From Okapia johnstoni (lineage: Eukaryota; Chordata; Mammalia; Artiodactyla; Giraffidae), in assembly GCA_024291935.2 (NCBI GenBank), contig CM044311.1:17321001-17385000 (forward strand): a DNA stretch of 64,000 nucleotides, read 5' to 3'. A model generated the notes under the pieces. The model worked only from the letters and a program-made list of their open reading frames with translations. It was not told the DNA's origin and made no database searches. The first letter of the stretch is position 1, and each line of letters starts with the position of its first letter. Position numbers and translations under genes: made by a program. Positions 1 to 10,524 of this stretch are shown here, one piece after another.

Positions 1-842
1 GATCATAGGAAATTCAGTGATTTTTTGATGGACAAATCAATTTATGATGAGCTCTGAAGGAGATCACATTCAAGTTGATATGACCAGAATTCAGAAAAAT
101 GTTACATTAAGAAGGTGATTGATAAGAAGTCCATCATCTGGTTGTATGGATTCTTTGGTTTTTATATGAACAGATGTGGCATCTTTAATGTTGCTACCAA
201 ATATAAATGAAAAAATTTAACACTGATTAGTGATAGATAATGCTTTACTGGAGCCAAGTGATTATTATTATGAGATGAACAGAGAGAGTTCCGAAATCAA
301 CAGTATGCTTCACAATAAGACATGGAGGTACAACTTGGCTGCCAATGGAATCAAAAGAAGTTGCTTTCACTGTTTCTCGGGAAAAACCTGTAGTGAGCCA
401 AGTCCTGCACAGGAGCTATGGGCAGGGCAGTTCTGAAATGACCAAAATCTGTCCCTGACAATTGAGGGAGAGGCAAAATATGTGTGCATAAATAACTGTG
501 ATACAAACAAACCGATACATGGAAACTTGTAAACATAATAGGAGCCAGCTTTATTTATTTTGCTGGACTAGAGAGACTGGAAAATCCCAGAAAGTTTTCT
601 TGGATGAAATGAAGTTTAAGCTGGGATTTAAATAGCTCTTGTCAAAAGCTAGTATGTTTATAAGTCCCCTGAGAATCTTGTTAATAAGCAGATTCTGGTC
701 CACTAGGTCTAGATGCCCCTAAGATTCTACATTTTCATCAAGCTCCCAAGTGAAGCCATTAGTATTGGTTCTGAGACCACACTTTGAGGAGCAAGGATTT
801 AAAGGACAAATAAAGTTATATGTACTACCTTCCTTGGGTAGG
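1..842. other. Unassigned AT-rich intergenic DNA
   Basis: No repeat family, RNA gene or exon is recognised. The longest frame is a 68-codon plus-strand ORF at 230-436 that resembles no protein I know and has no coding signature. The minus-strand frame overlapping it is equally featureless. Confidence 0.5.
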
Positions 843-1051
843 TATGCATGCTTAGTTGCTCAGTCATGTCCGACTCTTTGAGACCCCGTGGACTATAGCC
901 TGTGAGGCTCCTCTCTCTGTGGAATTGTCCAGGTAAGAATACTGGAGAGGGTAGCCATTCCCTTCTCTAGGGGAATCTTCCCAACCCAGGAATAGAACCC
1001 AGGTCTCCTGCATCGCAAGTGGATTCTTTACCATCTGAGCCACCTGAGAAG
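843..1051 (-). mobile_element. Bov-tA SINE
   Basis: Antisense Bov-tA. The Bov-A tail (gctcagtcatgtccgactct) is at the left and the tRNA-Glu-like head, read as its complement (ggattctttaccatctgagc), is at the right near 1020-1050. It is diverged and I see no clear target-site duplication. Confidence 0.9.
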
Positions 1052-1632
1052 TTTAGGAAAATACACAGAGGAAATACATATATATTTTTTTTTCCGGAAG
1101 AGCAAATATTTAGTATGGCTGTTTTTCTAAGGAGATAGGATGTAGAAGTGTTGATTCTACTCCTAAATGTCTTTTAAATTCTCTTCCATCTACCCTGTAT
1201 CTTTTCTTCAATTTATAACTTAAGCACCTTGTACCTGATTTATTATAGTAACTACTTTGCCAGGGTTCCTATCTTCTTTCCCCTATAATTCATTCTTCAT
1301 AATGTTGCTTGAATTATATTTCTGAAACATAAATCTTTGTCTCCCTATCTCATATCAAGTAAAGCACAAATACTGAAGCAAAGCATGCCCAATGACAGCA
1401 TTCTTTGGAGAATTCATCATCTATATTTATCCCTGTGAACCACATCATAACAATGTTAAGGGACTTAGGGTTTTCTTAATTAGTCACATGATTTCACACA
1501 ACTGTATATTTGCACATGCTGCTTTTTAGCCTGAAACATACTTTCTGACTGGGATAATCCTACTCATTCTTTAAGATTAAGCTATGTTAAATATTCTAAT
1601 TTTTCTCACTCTCAGTCTTTTTCCCCCTACCC
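1052..1632. other. Unassigned AT-rich DNA
   Basis: There is a thymine-rich run near 1080-1092. The rest is AT-rich sequence in which I recognise no repeat family, exon or RNA gene. Confidence 0.45.
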
Positions 1633-1960
1633 TGGGAGATCCAACCAGTCCACCCTAAAGGAAATCAGTCCTGAATATTCATTGGAAGGACAGATGCTGA
1701 AGCTGAAGCTCCAAAACTTTGGCCACCTCATGCAAAGAGCTGACTCATTTAAAAAGACCCTGATGCTGGGAAAGATTGAGGGCAGGAGGAGAAGGGGACG
1801 ACAGAGGATGAGATGGTTGGATGGCATCACCAACTCAATGGACATGGATTTGGGTGAACTCTGGGAGTTGGTGATGGACAGGGAGGCCTGGCGTGCTGCG
1901 GTTCATGGGGTTGAAAAGAGTCAGACACGACTGAGCAACTGAACTGAACTGAACTGAACT
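1633..1960 (+). mobile_element. BovB LINE 3' end, 5'-truncated
   Basis: The sense-strand BovB terminus starts at the segment reading ggagatccaaccagtcc-like and runs through ctttggccacctcatg to the terminal gaactgaactgaact pentamer tail at 1941-1960. An 86-codon ORF (1682-1942) is the decayed C-terminal end of the BovB polyprotein, with [10 protein letters not shown] and [15 protein letters not shown] motifs. The pentamer tail marks the CTGAA-tailed class. Confidence 0.92.
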
Positions 1961-1973
1961 ATATAAGAAAGAA

Positions 1974-2045
1974 CGGGAAAGCCTGGTGTACTGCAGTTCA
2001 TGGAGTTGCAAAGAGTTGGATATGACTTAGCAACTAAACAAAAAT
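1974..2045 (+). mobile_element. Bov-A/BovB terminal fragment, (CAA)-tailed
   Basis: A 70-bp scrap reads gaaagcctggtgtactgcag through gacttagcaactaaacaaaaata. It is the last part of a BovB or Bov-A element, directly downstream of the preceding BovB tail but with a different A/C-rich tail, so it is a separate older insertion. Confidence 0.8.
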
Positions 2046-2090
2046 AACGTAAGAAGAATGATTCACTTCCTCCTCTGTTCTTCTCCTGTT

Positions 2091-2165
2091 TTCATTCCTG
2101 CATTCATTTATTCAAAAACAATTTCTGAGCACTTGCTAGGTGCTGGACAATAAAATTGGTAGCTT
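2091..2165 (-). repeat. L2/MIR-like ancient fragment
   Basis: The motif cattcatttattcaaaaaca followed by tctgagcacttgctaggtgc matches the antisense of the L2/MIR 3' end, which in sense reads as a caataaatatttg-type end. It is short and heavily diverged. Confidence 0.45.
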
Positions 2166-2420
2166 AGAATCCATCTAGGAATGTAGGTGTTAAGCAAATG
2201 ATTGCATGTCTGCTGTTCATAGAAAAAGACAAGTAAGTATAGCTTTCCTTAAAAAATTGTATGGTCAAAAAACACAAACTTTATATTCTCTTGTGGAACA
2301 ATTAGCTAAAACCAATGATGGCTTCCCCCTTTAAAGAAGGTAGCACGTGTTTCTAGTCCATAACACATTTCTATGTCAGTTTGGGTCATGCCATGCTTGG
2401 CTTCATGACTCTTTTACCTC

Positions 2421-2473
2421 TGTCTCCTGTTTTGCAGGCACATTCTTTGCCATCTGAGCCACCAGGGGAGCCT
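2421..2473 (-). mobile_element. Bov-tA tRNA-head fragment
   Basis: Only the promoter-containing head survives (tctttgccatctgagccacc then aggggagcc). The Bov-A body is missing. Confidence 0.75.
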
Positions 2474-3149
2474 TTTTAAAGCAATAGCAAATTTCATGTT
2501 TATACATCATTGGTCAAAAGTATAAGAATTGCTGCAAGGTAAACAGTTATGAAAATATTATTGCAATGGTCTTGGAAATGAATGAAGTTCATATAGCTGA
2601 AGATGGTATGAGTGACGATAGAAAAATGGGTGAAATACAAAGATATTTACACTGCAAGTTAGCAGTATTTTTTAGCTTTTTATGGTGCATGATATGAATA
2701 GAGAAGTAAAGAATCACTCCCTAAAATCTAGTTTGAACCACTGGTATCTACTGGTCATATAAGAAACGAAATATAAACTACTGACAGTTATGAAGCCGGA
2801 AAGAGATCACGGATGTAGTTTTGTACATATTAAGCTTCAAGTATCTGTAATATATTTGTATAGTGATGGAGATAAGAAAGTGGGCTTGGAGCTAAGAAAA
2901 GAAGTTAGTCTGATAGATGTATATTTACATGGATCTAACAGATCCTGTTAATGACAGAAGTGACAGAGGAGATTAACTGGCATAAGCCAGATAGAGAAGG
3001 ATGAGGGGTCTAAGATGGCAAAGAAGTAGAGGCAATGAGCATAAATAAATATTTTTAAAAGGGACAAATAAAAAGAAAGGTTGCGGAAGATATAGTTAAA
3101 AAGAAAATTTATATTTTATGGCAAGAAAAATTTAAACATGAAAAAAATT
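2474..3149. other. Unassigned AT-rich DNA
   Basis: Low-GC sequence with no recognisable repeat or exon. It includes purine-rich stretches near 2870-3080. No ORF of note. Confidence 0.4.
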
Positions 3150-3548
3150 TCCGCTGCTGTTTGTCCTCCTCTTCCCCACCCCTACTGTGCATTGTGTATC
3201 TGCATTATGCACTTACCAAACCTCCTCGTCCTCCCCACTGCAGAAATACCTGCTCAACCATTGGAAAAAAAAAAAAAACAGCATTCTTCTGGGACCAGCA
3301 ACTCCCTAAAAAATAACATTCCTTCTTGATCTTGTAAGAGGCCACATCGGCCCCTGACCCACTACTCATTAGATTGTTTAAGCTGTCAATAATTCATCAT
3401 TGACAGAGGCACAGCCCTCTGTCTCAAAAACATGTATTACTGTGCTTTGAACTTTAATGGGTGGAACAGTTCTCAGAGTGGCTTTTCCCAGGTAATAAGC
3501 TTCAATTGTTTCCAATAAAACTTGTTTTTTCTTTCTTAGATTGACTGA
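3150..3548 (+). mobile_element. Possible LTR 3' portion
   Basis: A C/T-rich stretch (3160-3240) is followed by an opal-rich middle, the motif cagttctcagagtggctttt near 3468 and a polyadenylation hexamer AATAAA at 3514-3519. It ends in cttgttttttctttcttaga. This order resembles the U3-R-U5 layout of ruminant or mammalian ERV LTRs. I cannot place the termini, so this is a tentative call that could also be a 3'UTR-derived retrocopy. Confidence 0.3.
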
Positions 3549-3552
3549 TTAA

Positions 3553-3576
3553 TTGTTGTTGTTGTTGTTGTTGTTA
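3553..3576. repeat. (TTG)n microsatellite
   Basis: About eight TTG units precede a TATTG break. Such tracts are often the remains of (CAA)n SINE or BovB tails, but no element body adjoins this one. Confidence 0.85.
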
Positions 3577-3964
3577 TTGACAAAAGGGTAGAAGGAGAAG
3601 CAAGGAATGGAATGTTCAAATGGAGGATGTTGGATGTTTACATACTGGAAAACCAGTAAGCACTAGAGAAAGATGGGGCAAACATAAAGACATATCTTAA
3701 TGATCCCATGGAAATGAGAGGGCAGGGGAGAAAAGGAAAAGCATCAAACTTAGATGGTCAAAGGGTACAATGCTCCCATTAAAACCAAAACGGATGGATG
3801 CACATGCAAACTTTTTAATTTTTGCTTTTCAATTCATTAAATTTACTCATAAAACTTTCTAAAAATGTACAGTTTTCCTTTTTAATACATTATAATAAAA
3901 CATACAAACCTCCAAACAGAATACTTGACATTTACAATTCAAAATCAAATTAGCAATATATTAA
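3577..3964. other. Unassigned AT-rich DNA
   Basis: Purine-rich then A/T-rich sequence without a recognised element. It ends at the left target-site duplication of the large BovB. Confidence 0.4.
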
Positions 3965-4790
3965 ATACTTACAAAGTTCAGTTCAGTTCAGTTCAGTCGC
4001 TCAGTCATGTCCAACTCTGCGACGCCATGAATTGCAGCACGCCAGGCCTCTCTGTCCATCACCAACTTCCAGAGTCTACCCAAACCCATGTCCATCGAGT
4101 CAGTGATTCCATCCAACCATCTCATCCTCTGTCGTCCCCTTCTCCTCCTGCCCCCAATCCTACCCAGCGTTAGGGTCTTTTCCAATGAGTCAACTCTTCA
4201 CATGAGGTGGCCAAAGTATTGGAGTTTCAGCTTCAACATCAGTCCTTCCAATGAACATCCAGGATTGATCTCCTTTAGGATGGATTGACTGGATCTCCTT
4301 GTAGTCCAAGGGACTCTCAAGAGTCTTCTCCAACACCACAGTTCAAAAGCATCAATTCTGCAGCACTCAGCTTTCTTCACCGTCCAACTCCCACATCCAT
4401 ACATGACCACTGGAAAAACCATAGCCTTGACTAGACAGACTTTTGTTGGCAAAGTAATGTCTCTGCTGTTAAATATGCTATCTAGGTTGGCCATAACCTT
4501 CCTTCCAAGGAGTAAGTGTCTTTTAATTTCATGGCTGCAATCACCATCAGTGGTGATTTTGGAGCCCCCCCAAAAAACTCTGACACTGTTTCCACTGTTT
4601 CCCCACCTATTTCCCATGAAGTGATGGGGCCAGATGCCATGATCTTAGTTTTCTGAACGTTGAGCTTTAAGCCAACTTTTTCACTCTCCTCTTTCTGCCA
4701 TAAGGGTGGTGTCACCTGCATATCTGAGGTTATTGATATTTCTCCCAGCAATCTTGATTCCAGCTTGTGTTTCTTCCAGCCCAGCATTTC

Positions 4791-5348
4791 TCATGATGTA
4801 CTTTGCATAGAAGTTAAATAAGCAGGGTGACATACACAGCCTTGACATACTCCTTTTCCTATTTGGAACCAGTCTGTTGCTCCATGTCCAGTTCTAACTG
4901 TTGCTTCCTGACCTGCATACAGGTTTCTCAAGAGACAGGTCAGATGATTGGGTATTCCTATCTCTTTCAGAATTTTCCATAGTTTATTGTGATCCAAACA
5001 GTCAAAGGCTTTGGCATAGTCAATAAAACAGAAATAGATGTTTTTCTGGAACTCTCTTGCTTTTCCAGTTATCCAGCGGATATTGGCAATTTGATCTCTG
5101 GTTCCTCTGCCTTTTCTAAAACCAGCTTGAACATCTGGAAGTTCATGGTTCATGTATTGCTGAAGCCTGGCTTGGAGAAATTTGAGCATTACTTTACTAG
5201 CATGTGAGATGAGTGCAATTGTGCAGTAGTTTGAGCATTCTTTGGCATTGCCTTTCTTTGGGATTGGAACGAAAACTGACCTTTTCCAGTCCTGTGGCCA
5301 CTGCTGAGTTTTCCAGATTTGCTGGCATATTGAGTGCAGCACTTTCAC
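4791..5348 (-). pseudogene. BovB reverse transcriptase remnant
   Basis: A 185-codon open stretch of the BovB polyprotein covers the RT fingers and palm. In order it shows SVFVPIPKKGNAKECSNY (residues about 24-41), QAGFRKGRGTRDQIANI (about 74-90) and motif A FIDYAKAFD (about 108-116) with its catalytic Asp. The segment KGVCQGC (motif B) follows, then a frameshift removes the rest. Motif C lies outside this frame near 4712 and is mutated (YAGD). The family enzyme reverse-transcribes its own RNA at nicked genomic DNA. This copy cannot make a complete protein. Confidence 0.9.
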
Positions 5349-5656
5349 AGCATCATCTTTCAGGATTTGAAATAGCTCAGCTGGAATTCCAGCTCACCTC
5401 CACTAGCTTTGTTCGTAGTGATGCTTTCCAAGGCCTACTTGACTTCACATTCCAGGATGTCTGGCTCTAGGTGAGTGATCATACCATCGTGATTATCTGG
5501 TCGTGAAGATCTTTTTTGTACGGTTCTTCTATGTATTCTTGCCACCTCTTCTTAATATCTTCTGCTTCTGTTAGGCCCATACCATTTCTGTCCTTTATCG
5601 AGCCTATCTTTGCATGAAATGTTCCTTTGCTTCTTTCCTTTTCTCCTTTGCTTTTC

Positions 5657-6129
5657 TCACTTTTCTCTTCTCTTCCCAGCTATCTGTAAGGCCTCCTCAG
5701 ACAGCCAGTTTGCTTTTTTGCATTTCTTTTCCATGGGGATGGTCTTGATCCCTGTCTCCTGTACAATGTCATGAACTTCTGTCCATAGTTCATCAGGTAC
5801 TCTGTCTATCAGATCTAGTCCCTGAAATCTATTTGTCACTTCTACTCTACACTCATAAGGGATTTGATCTAGGTCATACCTGAATGGACTAGTGGTTTTC
5901 CTTACTTTCTTCAATTTAAGTCTGAATTTGGCAATAAGCAGTTCATTATCTGAGCCACAATCTTCTCCCTGTCTTGTTTTTGCTGACTGTATAGAGCTTC
6001 TCCATCTTTGGCTGCAAAGAATATAATCAATCTGATTTCAGTGTTGACCATCTGGTGATGTCCACGTGTAGTCTTCTCTTGTGTTGTTGGAAGAGGGTGT
6101 TTGCTATGACCAGTACGTTCTCTTGGCAA
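5657..6129 (-). pseudogene. BovB linker region between EN and RT
   Basis: Two overlapping minus-strand frames (5657-5914 and 5911-6129) encode the region between endonuclease and RT. Recognisable stretches are FRYDLDQIPYECRVEVTNRF, MEKKCKKANWLSEEALQIA and VNTEIRLIIFFAAKDGEALY. The switch of frame around 5911-5914 shows a frameshift. There is no catalytic motif here. The segment normally tethers the two enzymatic domains. Confidence 0.85.
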
Positions 6130-6136
6130 AATTCTA

Positions 6137-6523
6137 TTAGCCTTTGCCCTGCTTCATTCTGTACTCCAAGGCCAAATTTCCCTTTATGCCAGGTGTTTCT
6201 TGACTTCCTACTTTTGCATTCCAGTCCCCTATAATGAAAAGGACATCTTTTTGGGGTGTTAGTTCTAGAAGATCTTGTAGGTCTTCATAGAACCGTTCAA
6301 CTTCAGCTTCTTTGGTGTTACTGGTCGGGGCATAGACTTGGATTACTGTGATATTGAATGGTTTGCCTTGGAAACGAACAGAGATCATTCTATCGTTTTT
6401 GAGATTGCATCCAAGTACTGCATTTCGGACTCTTTTGTTGACCATGATGGCTACTCCATTTCTTCTAAGGGATTCTTGCCCACAGTAGTAGATATAATGG
6501 TCATCTGAGTTAAATTCACCCAT
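6137..6523 (-). pseudogene. BovB APE-like endonuclease remnant
   Basis: A 128-codon frame of the apurinic-type endonuclease. It contains YYCGQESLRRNGVAIMVNK (about 12-30), VRFQGKPFNITVIQVYAPTS (about 49-68) and the GDWNAKVG catalytic Asp/Asn motif (residues 99-106). In the family this domain nicks target DNA to prime reverse transcription. The N-terminal part of the domain and the C-terminal histidine region are in other frames, so the copy is non-functional. The downstream frame ends after EYRMKQGKG. Confidence 0.9.
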
Positions 6524-7250
6524 TCTAGTTCATCTTAGTTCACAGATTCCTAGAATGTCAACGTTCACTCTCGCCATCTCCTGTTTGACCACTTCCAATT
6601 TGCCTTGATTCATGGACTTAACATTCCAGGTTCCTATGCAATATTGCTCTTTACAGCATTGGACTTTGCTTCTATCACCAGTCACATCCGAAGCTGGGTA
6701 TCATTTTTGCTTTGGCTCCATCCCATCATGGTTTCTGGAGTTATTTCTCCACTGATCTCCAGTAGCATATTGGGCACTTACTGACCTGGGGAGTTCATCT
6801 TTCAGTGTCCTATTTTTTGCCTTTTCATACTGTTCATGGGGTTCTCAAGGCAAAAATACTGAAGTGGTTTGCCATGCCCTTCTCCAGTGAACCACATTCT
6901 GTCAGACCTCTCCACCATGACCCATCCGTCTTGGGTGGCCCCACACGGCATGACTTAGTTTCATTGAGATAGACAAGGCTGTGATCCATGTGATTAGATT
7001 AGCTAGTTTTCTGTAATGTTAGTTTCAGTGTGTCTGCCCTCTGATGCCCTCTCACAACACCTACCATCTTACTTGGGTTTCTCTTACCTTGGACGTGGGG
7101 TATTTCTTCGGCTGCTCCAGCAAAGTGCAGCCATTGCTCCTTACCTTGGACAAGGGTTATCTACTCACGACGGCCCCTCCTGACCTTGAATGTGGAGTAA
7201 CTCCTCTCAGCCCTCTTGTGCCCACGCAGCCGCTGCTCCTTGGGCCCGGG

Positions 7251-7417
7251 GTAATTCCTCTCGCCGCCGCCCCCGGCCCCCGGTCCGGCCTAGCTCCTCT
7301 CAGCCGCTGCCCCCGGCCCCTGGCCCCCAGCCTGGCCTAGCTCCTCTCGCCACCGCCCCCAGCCCCTGGCCTAGGTCTTCTAGGCTGCTGCCCCTGGCCC
7401 CCGGCCTGGCCTAGCTC
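7251..7417 (-). repeat. GC-rich tandem units in BovB 5' leader
   Basis: The leader's outermost part contains degenerate units that begin with ctagctcctct or a variant: 7290-7336 (47 bp), 7337-7370 (34 bp), 7371-7410 (40 bp), and a partial unit from 7411. A related gtaattcctctcgcc unit begins at 7251. It is much richer in GC and CpG than the rest of the window. By analogy with monomeric LINE 5'UTRs it may be the element's promoter, but no promoter motif is demonstrated. Confidence 0.7.
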
Positions 7418-7680
7418 ATATTTATAAAGTTACATACCATTTTGTAGAAGTGACATAAAAGAGTAGCTCAAAAATTTTAGAATTTTCCTTCATTCCTAAA
7501 AAGAAAATGTTCATTAGAAGCTGTAAGGACTCTTGAGTACACTAGGTCTTCAATTTCAGTACCAAAGCCTGTTTTTGTGCATCTTAGAACTTTACACATA
7601 TGAGGGTCTGCTTACAACATGAGGATGGGTGACCTGTATTCATCTACCTCCAGTAACAGTATAGTAACATTGACATTTGG

Positions 7681-7886
7681 GCTTCCCAGGTGGTGCTAGT
7701 GGTAAGTACTTGCCTGTCAGTGCAGGAGACAAGAGATGCAGCTTCAGTCTCTGAGTTGGGAAGATCCCCTGGAGGAGAGCATGGCAACCCACTCAAGTAT
7801 TCATGGACAGAGGCGCCTGGCAGGTTACAATCCATAGAGTCTCAAAGAGTCAGATACAACTGAAGTGACTCAGCACATACCCATGC
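7681..7886 (+). mobile_element. Bov-tA SINE with TSD
   Basis: A sense Bov-tA from gcttcccaggtggtgctag to the Bov-A tail. It is flanked by aacattgacatttgg (7666-7680) and aacattgacttttgg (7887-7901), a 15-bp duplication with one mismatch that fixes both ends. Confidence 0.95.
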
Positions 7887-7901
7887 AACATTGACTTTTG
7901 G

Positions 7902-8320
7902 CCTCAATCAGCACAGTATGTAGTTTGTGAGTGTTGATTAAAGGTACCCAGTTTGATTCAGAACCTCAGAACTTTGCGGTATTGACCCTCTTCAGAACCC
8001 ACTACTTAAATGTCACCTGCCTCATCCTTTGTGAGTCATCTGCACTTTGGGAAGGATGGCCAAACCACTCAGTTTCCCTGACCCATCCACTGGGACGAGT
8101 GGTCAAGCTGAGCATGGTCATGTTTTTCCCTTACAAACTTTAAGACTCTTCAATATGAAACACCATTACTTATCAGTGTGTAAAACTAGCAAGGCATCAA
8201 ATAAGCCACCATAGAGAGAGGAAAAGTGGTAGACTAAGAAGTTTGGGCAACTTAACTGTGATTGCTTCAGATTTTCCTGTGATGTAGGAATGAAGCGACA
8301 TCCTTAAAAGGCAAGAGAGT
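7902..8320. other. Unassigned moderately GC-balanced DNA
   Basis: It contains a 70-codon plus-strand ORF at 7931-8143 that I cannot assign to any protein. No intron or splice pattern and no repeat family are recognised. Confidence 0.4.
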
Positions 8321-8328
8321 AGAAACAG

Positions 8329-8455
8329 TAGTTCAATTCAGTTCAGTTCAGTTGCTCAGTCGTGTCTGACTCTTTGCGTCCCCATGGACCACAGCATGCC
8401 AGACCTCCCTGTCCATCACCAACTCCCGGAGTTTACCCAAACTCATGTTTACTGC
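8329..8455 (-). mobile_element. Short BovB/Bov-A 3' end
   Basis: Complement of the CTGAA-tailed BovB terminus: gttcagttcagttgctcagt through aactcatg. Flanking agaaacag at 8321-8328 and 8456-8463 is a likely 8-bp target-site duplication, so this is a roughly 125-bp, severely 5'-truncated insertion. Confidence 0.88.
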
Positions 8456-8463
8456 AGAAACAG

Positions 8464-8922
8464 GAAACACTTCTCAAATTGTAGTCATCCACACTTAGAG
8501 TCAGTTAGGATGCTGACTCTGAGAGCTCTGCAAGAATTAACGAAATGCTGGTCGTTCAATTTAATCAGCTACTTGAAATGGTACTTAAACACAATGGAAG
8601 CTTGGCAATCACTGATATAAGAGCAGGAAATAAATGAGTCATTTTATTCAGAGATTGTCTAATTTCTTTAGGGAACAGCCCAAGTCCAAAGATATTGCTT
8701 TGAAATTTAGGCTTCAAATCACTCAACTTTCTTTGTTTCCTTATAAGTAGGGACCTTTGTTCCCTTCTCAATATTAAGTCCTCCCTTGTTCCTCAGCCAT
8801 CCGTTGATGGCTCCATGTCCCACTCTGAGCTTGTAGCTTACTAGGCTCCACCCAGGGAGGCACCCTTCCTTAGCTTCTCCATGTCTGGCTACTAAAAGAA
8901 AGCCTGAATATCCTTTCTTTGC
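8464..8922. other. Unassigned DNA
   Basis: Mixed-composition sequence with no assigned repeat. It ends at the poly(T) tract of the next L1. A minus-strand 68-codon ORF at 8565-8771 has no recognisable similarity. Confidence 0.4.
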
Positions 8923-9480
8923 TTTTTTTTTTTTTAGTTCTATTATGGTTTGTTTTTTTTTAGTTTATTTTCTATTTTTAAACTTTACAATATTGTATTT
9001 GTTTTGCCATACATTGACATGAATCCACCATGGATGTACATGTTTTCCCCTTCCAGAACCCCCCTTCCACCTCCCTCCCCATCCCATCCCTCCAGGTCAT
9101 CCCCATGCACCAGCCCCAAGCACCCTGTATCATGCACTGAACCTGGACTGGCGATTCATTTCACATATGATAATGTACATGCTTCCATGCCATTCTCCCA
9201 TATCATCCTGCCCTCGCCCTCTCCCATAGAGTCGATAATACTGTTCTATTTATCTGTGTCTCTTTTGATGTCTCGCATACTGGGTTATCTTTACCGATTG
9301 ACTAAATACCATATATATGTGTTAGTATACTGTATTGGTGTTTTTCTGGCTTACTTCACTCTGTATAATAGGCTCCAGTTTCGTCCACCTCATTAGAACT
9401 GATTCGAATGTATTCTTTTTAATGGTTGAGTAATATTCCATTGTGCATATGTACCACAGCTTCCTTATCCATTCATCTGC
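8923..9480 (-). mobile_element. Ruminant L1 3' end, 5'-truncated
   Basis: Poly(T) at 8923-8935 is the complement of the poly(A) tail. It is followed by the antisense ruminant L1 3'UTR and ORF2 end: tttacaatattgtatttg, a C-rich block at 9050-9115, then tactgtattggtgtttttct and taatattccattgtgcatat. The 148-codon plus-strand ORF inside it is antisense noise. Confidence 0.92.
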
Positions 9481-9552
9481 TTAAGCTGTGCTTTCTAAAA
9501 AGATGACTAGAATAAATACACTGTGCTTTGATTATTGTTATTGTTCAGTTGA

Positions 9553-9590
9553 CAGGTGGATTCTTCACCCCTGAGCCACCATGGAAGCCC
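9553..9590 (-). mobile_element. Bov-tA tRNA-head scrap
   Basis: About 38 bp (aggtggattcttcacccctg then agccaccatggaagccc) equals the complement of a Bov-tA head without its body. Confidence 0.7.
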
Positions 9591-10285
9591 ATTCTTAGTG
9601 TTACTTGAGTTGATTGTGATTATCAATTGCAACAATATTTTGCTTTTGCATTATAAATCATAATTCATTTATTTTCACCAGTACCAATTTTGCTTTTTGT
9701 GGGTTGTTTAGTCAATCCGAAAACCTATATTGTAAAATACCGTATACTTCTATCAACATGATTTTTGACCTATAAACTTAAAATACACTGACTTGAAAAT
9801 AGTTTGCATTAGGGCTCAAAATTGAATCAGCCTCATCCATATTGTTAAAGGTGATATACATTTAATGTTTCTAAAGCTTATATGATATGTGTATGATGTT
9901 GAGTTGTCTATGAATGCCAACTATTTAGACAAACTTGCAGTATATTGTAAAGGCATGTATGAAAATTACGGTTATTGTAAAGTTTATAAGGCATTATTTT
10001 AAAATGAGAACAAAGCTGCTTAAACTTATCTTTCTTTAAAAATAATCAATTATTTACATATGTATTAAGAAATAGCTTATTACTATCCTTTAAAAATTGA
10101 TTATTTCTAATTCTTAGCTACAAGTTGTTTTTTTTTCCAAAAGAAAGTCAAGGAGGATTACAGGGGATTATTTTCACCCCACTGAAGATGGAAAGAACTA
10201 TTTTCAGCCACAATGTTTGTGAGTCAGATTATGTGGGGATAGTCAAGGTTTGTCCTATTTCATTTATGTTCTCCACAGATTTGCA
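9591..10285. other. Unassigned AT-rich DNA
   Basis: Very AT-rich, with short T runs near 10128. No repeat family, ORF or RNA gene is recognised. Confidence 0.4.
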
Positions 10286-10295
10286 AAAGCTCTAA

Positions 10296-10514
10296 GTGTG
10301 TGCTCAGCTCTTCAGTCGTGTCCAACTCTGTGAACCCATGGACCATGGCCAGCAGTCTCCTCTGTCCATGGGATTTCCCAGGTAAGAATACTGGAGTTGG
10401 TTGTCATTTCCTTCTTCAGGGGATCTTCCTGACCCAAGGATCAAAACGGTATTGTCTGGATCTCCTGCATTGGTAGGCAGATTCTTTACCACTGAACCAC
10501 CTGGGAAGCCCACC
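10296..10514 (-). mobile_element. Bov-tA SINE with TSD
   Basis: Antisense Bov-tA, body left and tRNA head right (ttctttaccactgaaccacc). It is bounded by the perfect 10-bp duplication aaagctctaa at 10286-10295 and 10515-10524. Confidence 0.94.
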
Positions 10515-10524
10515 AAAGCTCTAA

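Larger units (their letters stand above)
3979..7417 (-). mobile_element. Near full-length BovB (RTE) LINE
   Basis: Read on the minus strand, it runs from a GC-rich 5' leader (7200-7417) through endonuclease (about 6137-6523) and reverse transcriptase (about 4680-5400) to the (CTGAA)n tail complement at 3979-3996. Target-site duplications are visible: atacttacaaagtt at 3965-3978 and atatttataaagtt at 7418-7431, 12 of 14 identical with both differences C/T. The length, 3.4 kb, matches a complete element. The ORF is broken by frameshifts and stops. RT motif C reads YAGD instead of YADD (codon at 4714-4716). Two internal deletions are inferred from my memory of the family sequence: about 170 bp near 5624 and about 39 bp near 4694. 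It is a dead copy and carries its own 5' control region. Confidence 0.95.

Noticed and set aside
230..436. 68-codon plus-strand ORF in unassigned DNA
   Set aside because: No similarity that I recognise, no codon pattern, and an overlapping antisense frame of the same size. Chance frame.
7044..7414. Pro/Leu/Ala-rich plus-strand ORFs of 98 and 74 codons
   Set aside because: They read the complement of the GC-rich BovB 5' leader. The composition reflects repeats, not a protein.
7679..7760. Possible functional tRNA gene in SINE heads
   Set aside because: The tRNA-Glu-like heads of Bov-tA and CHR elements have diverged from a cloverleaf and are joined to SINE bodies.
8950..9396. 148-codon plus-strand ORF
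   Set aside because: It lies fully within an antisense ruminant L1 3' end. The frame is open only by chance.
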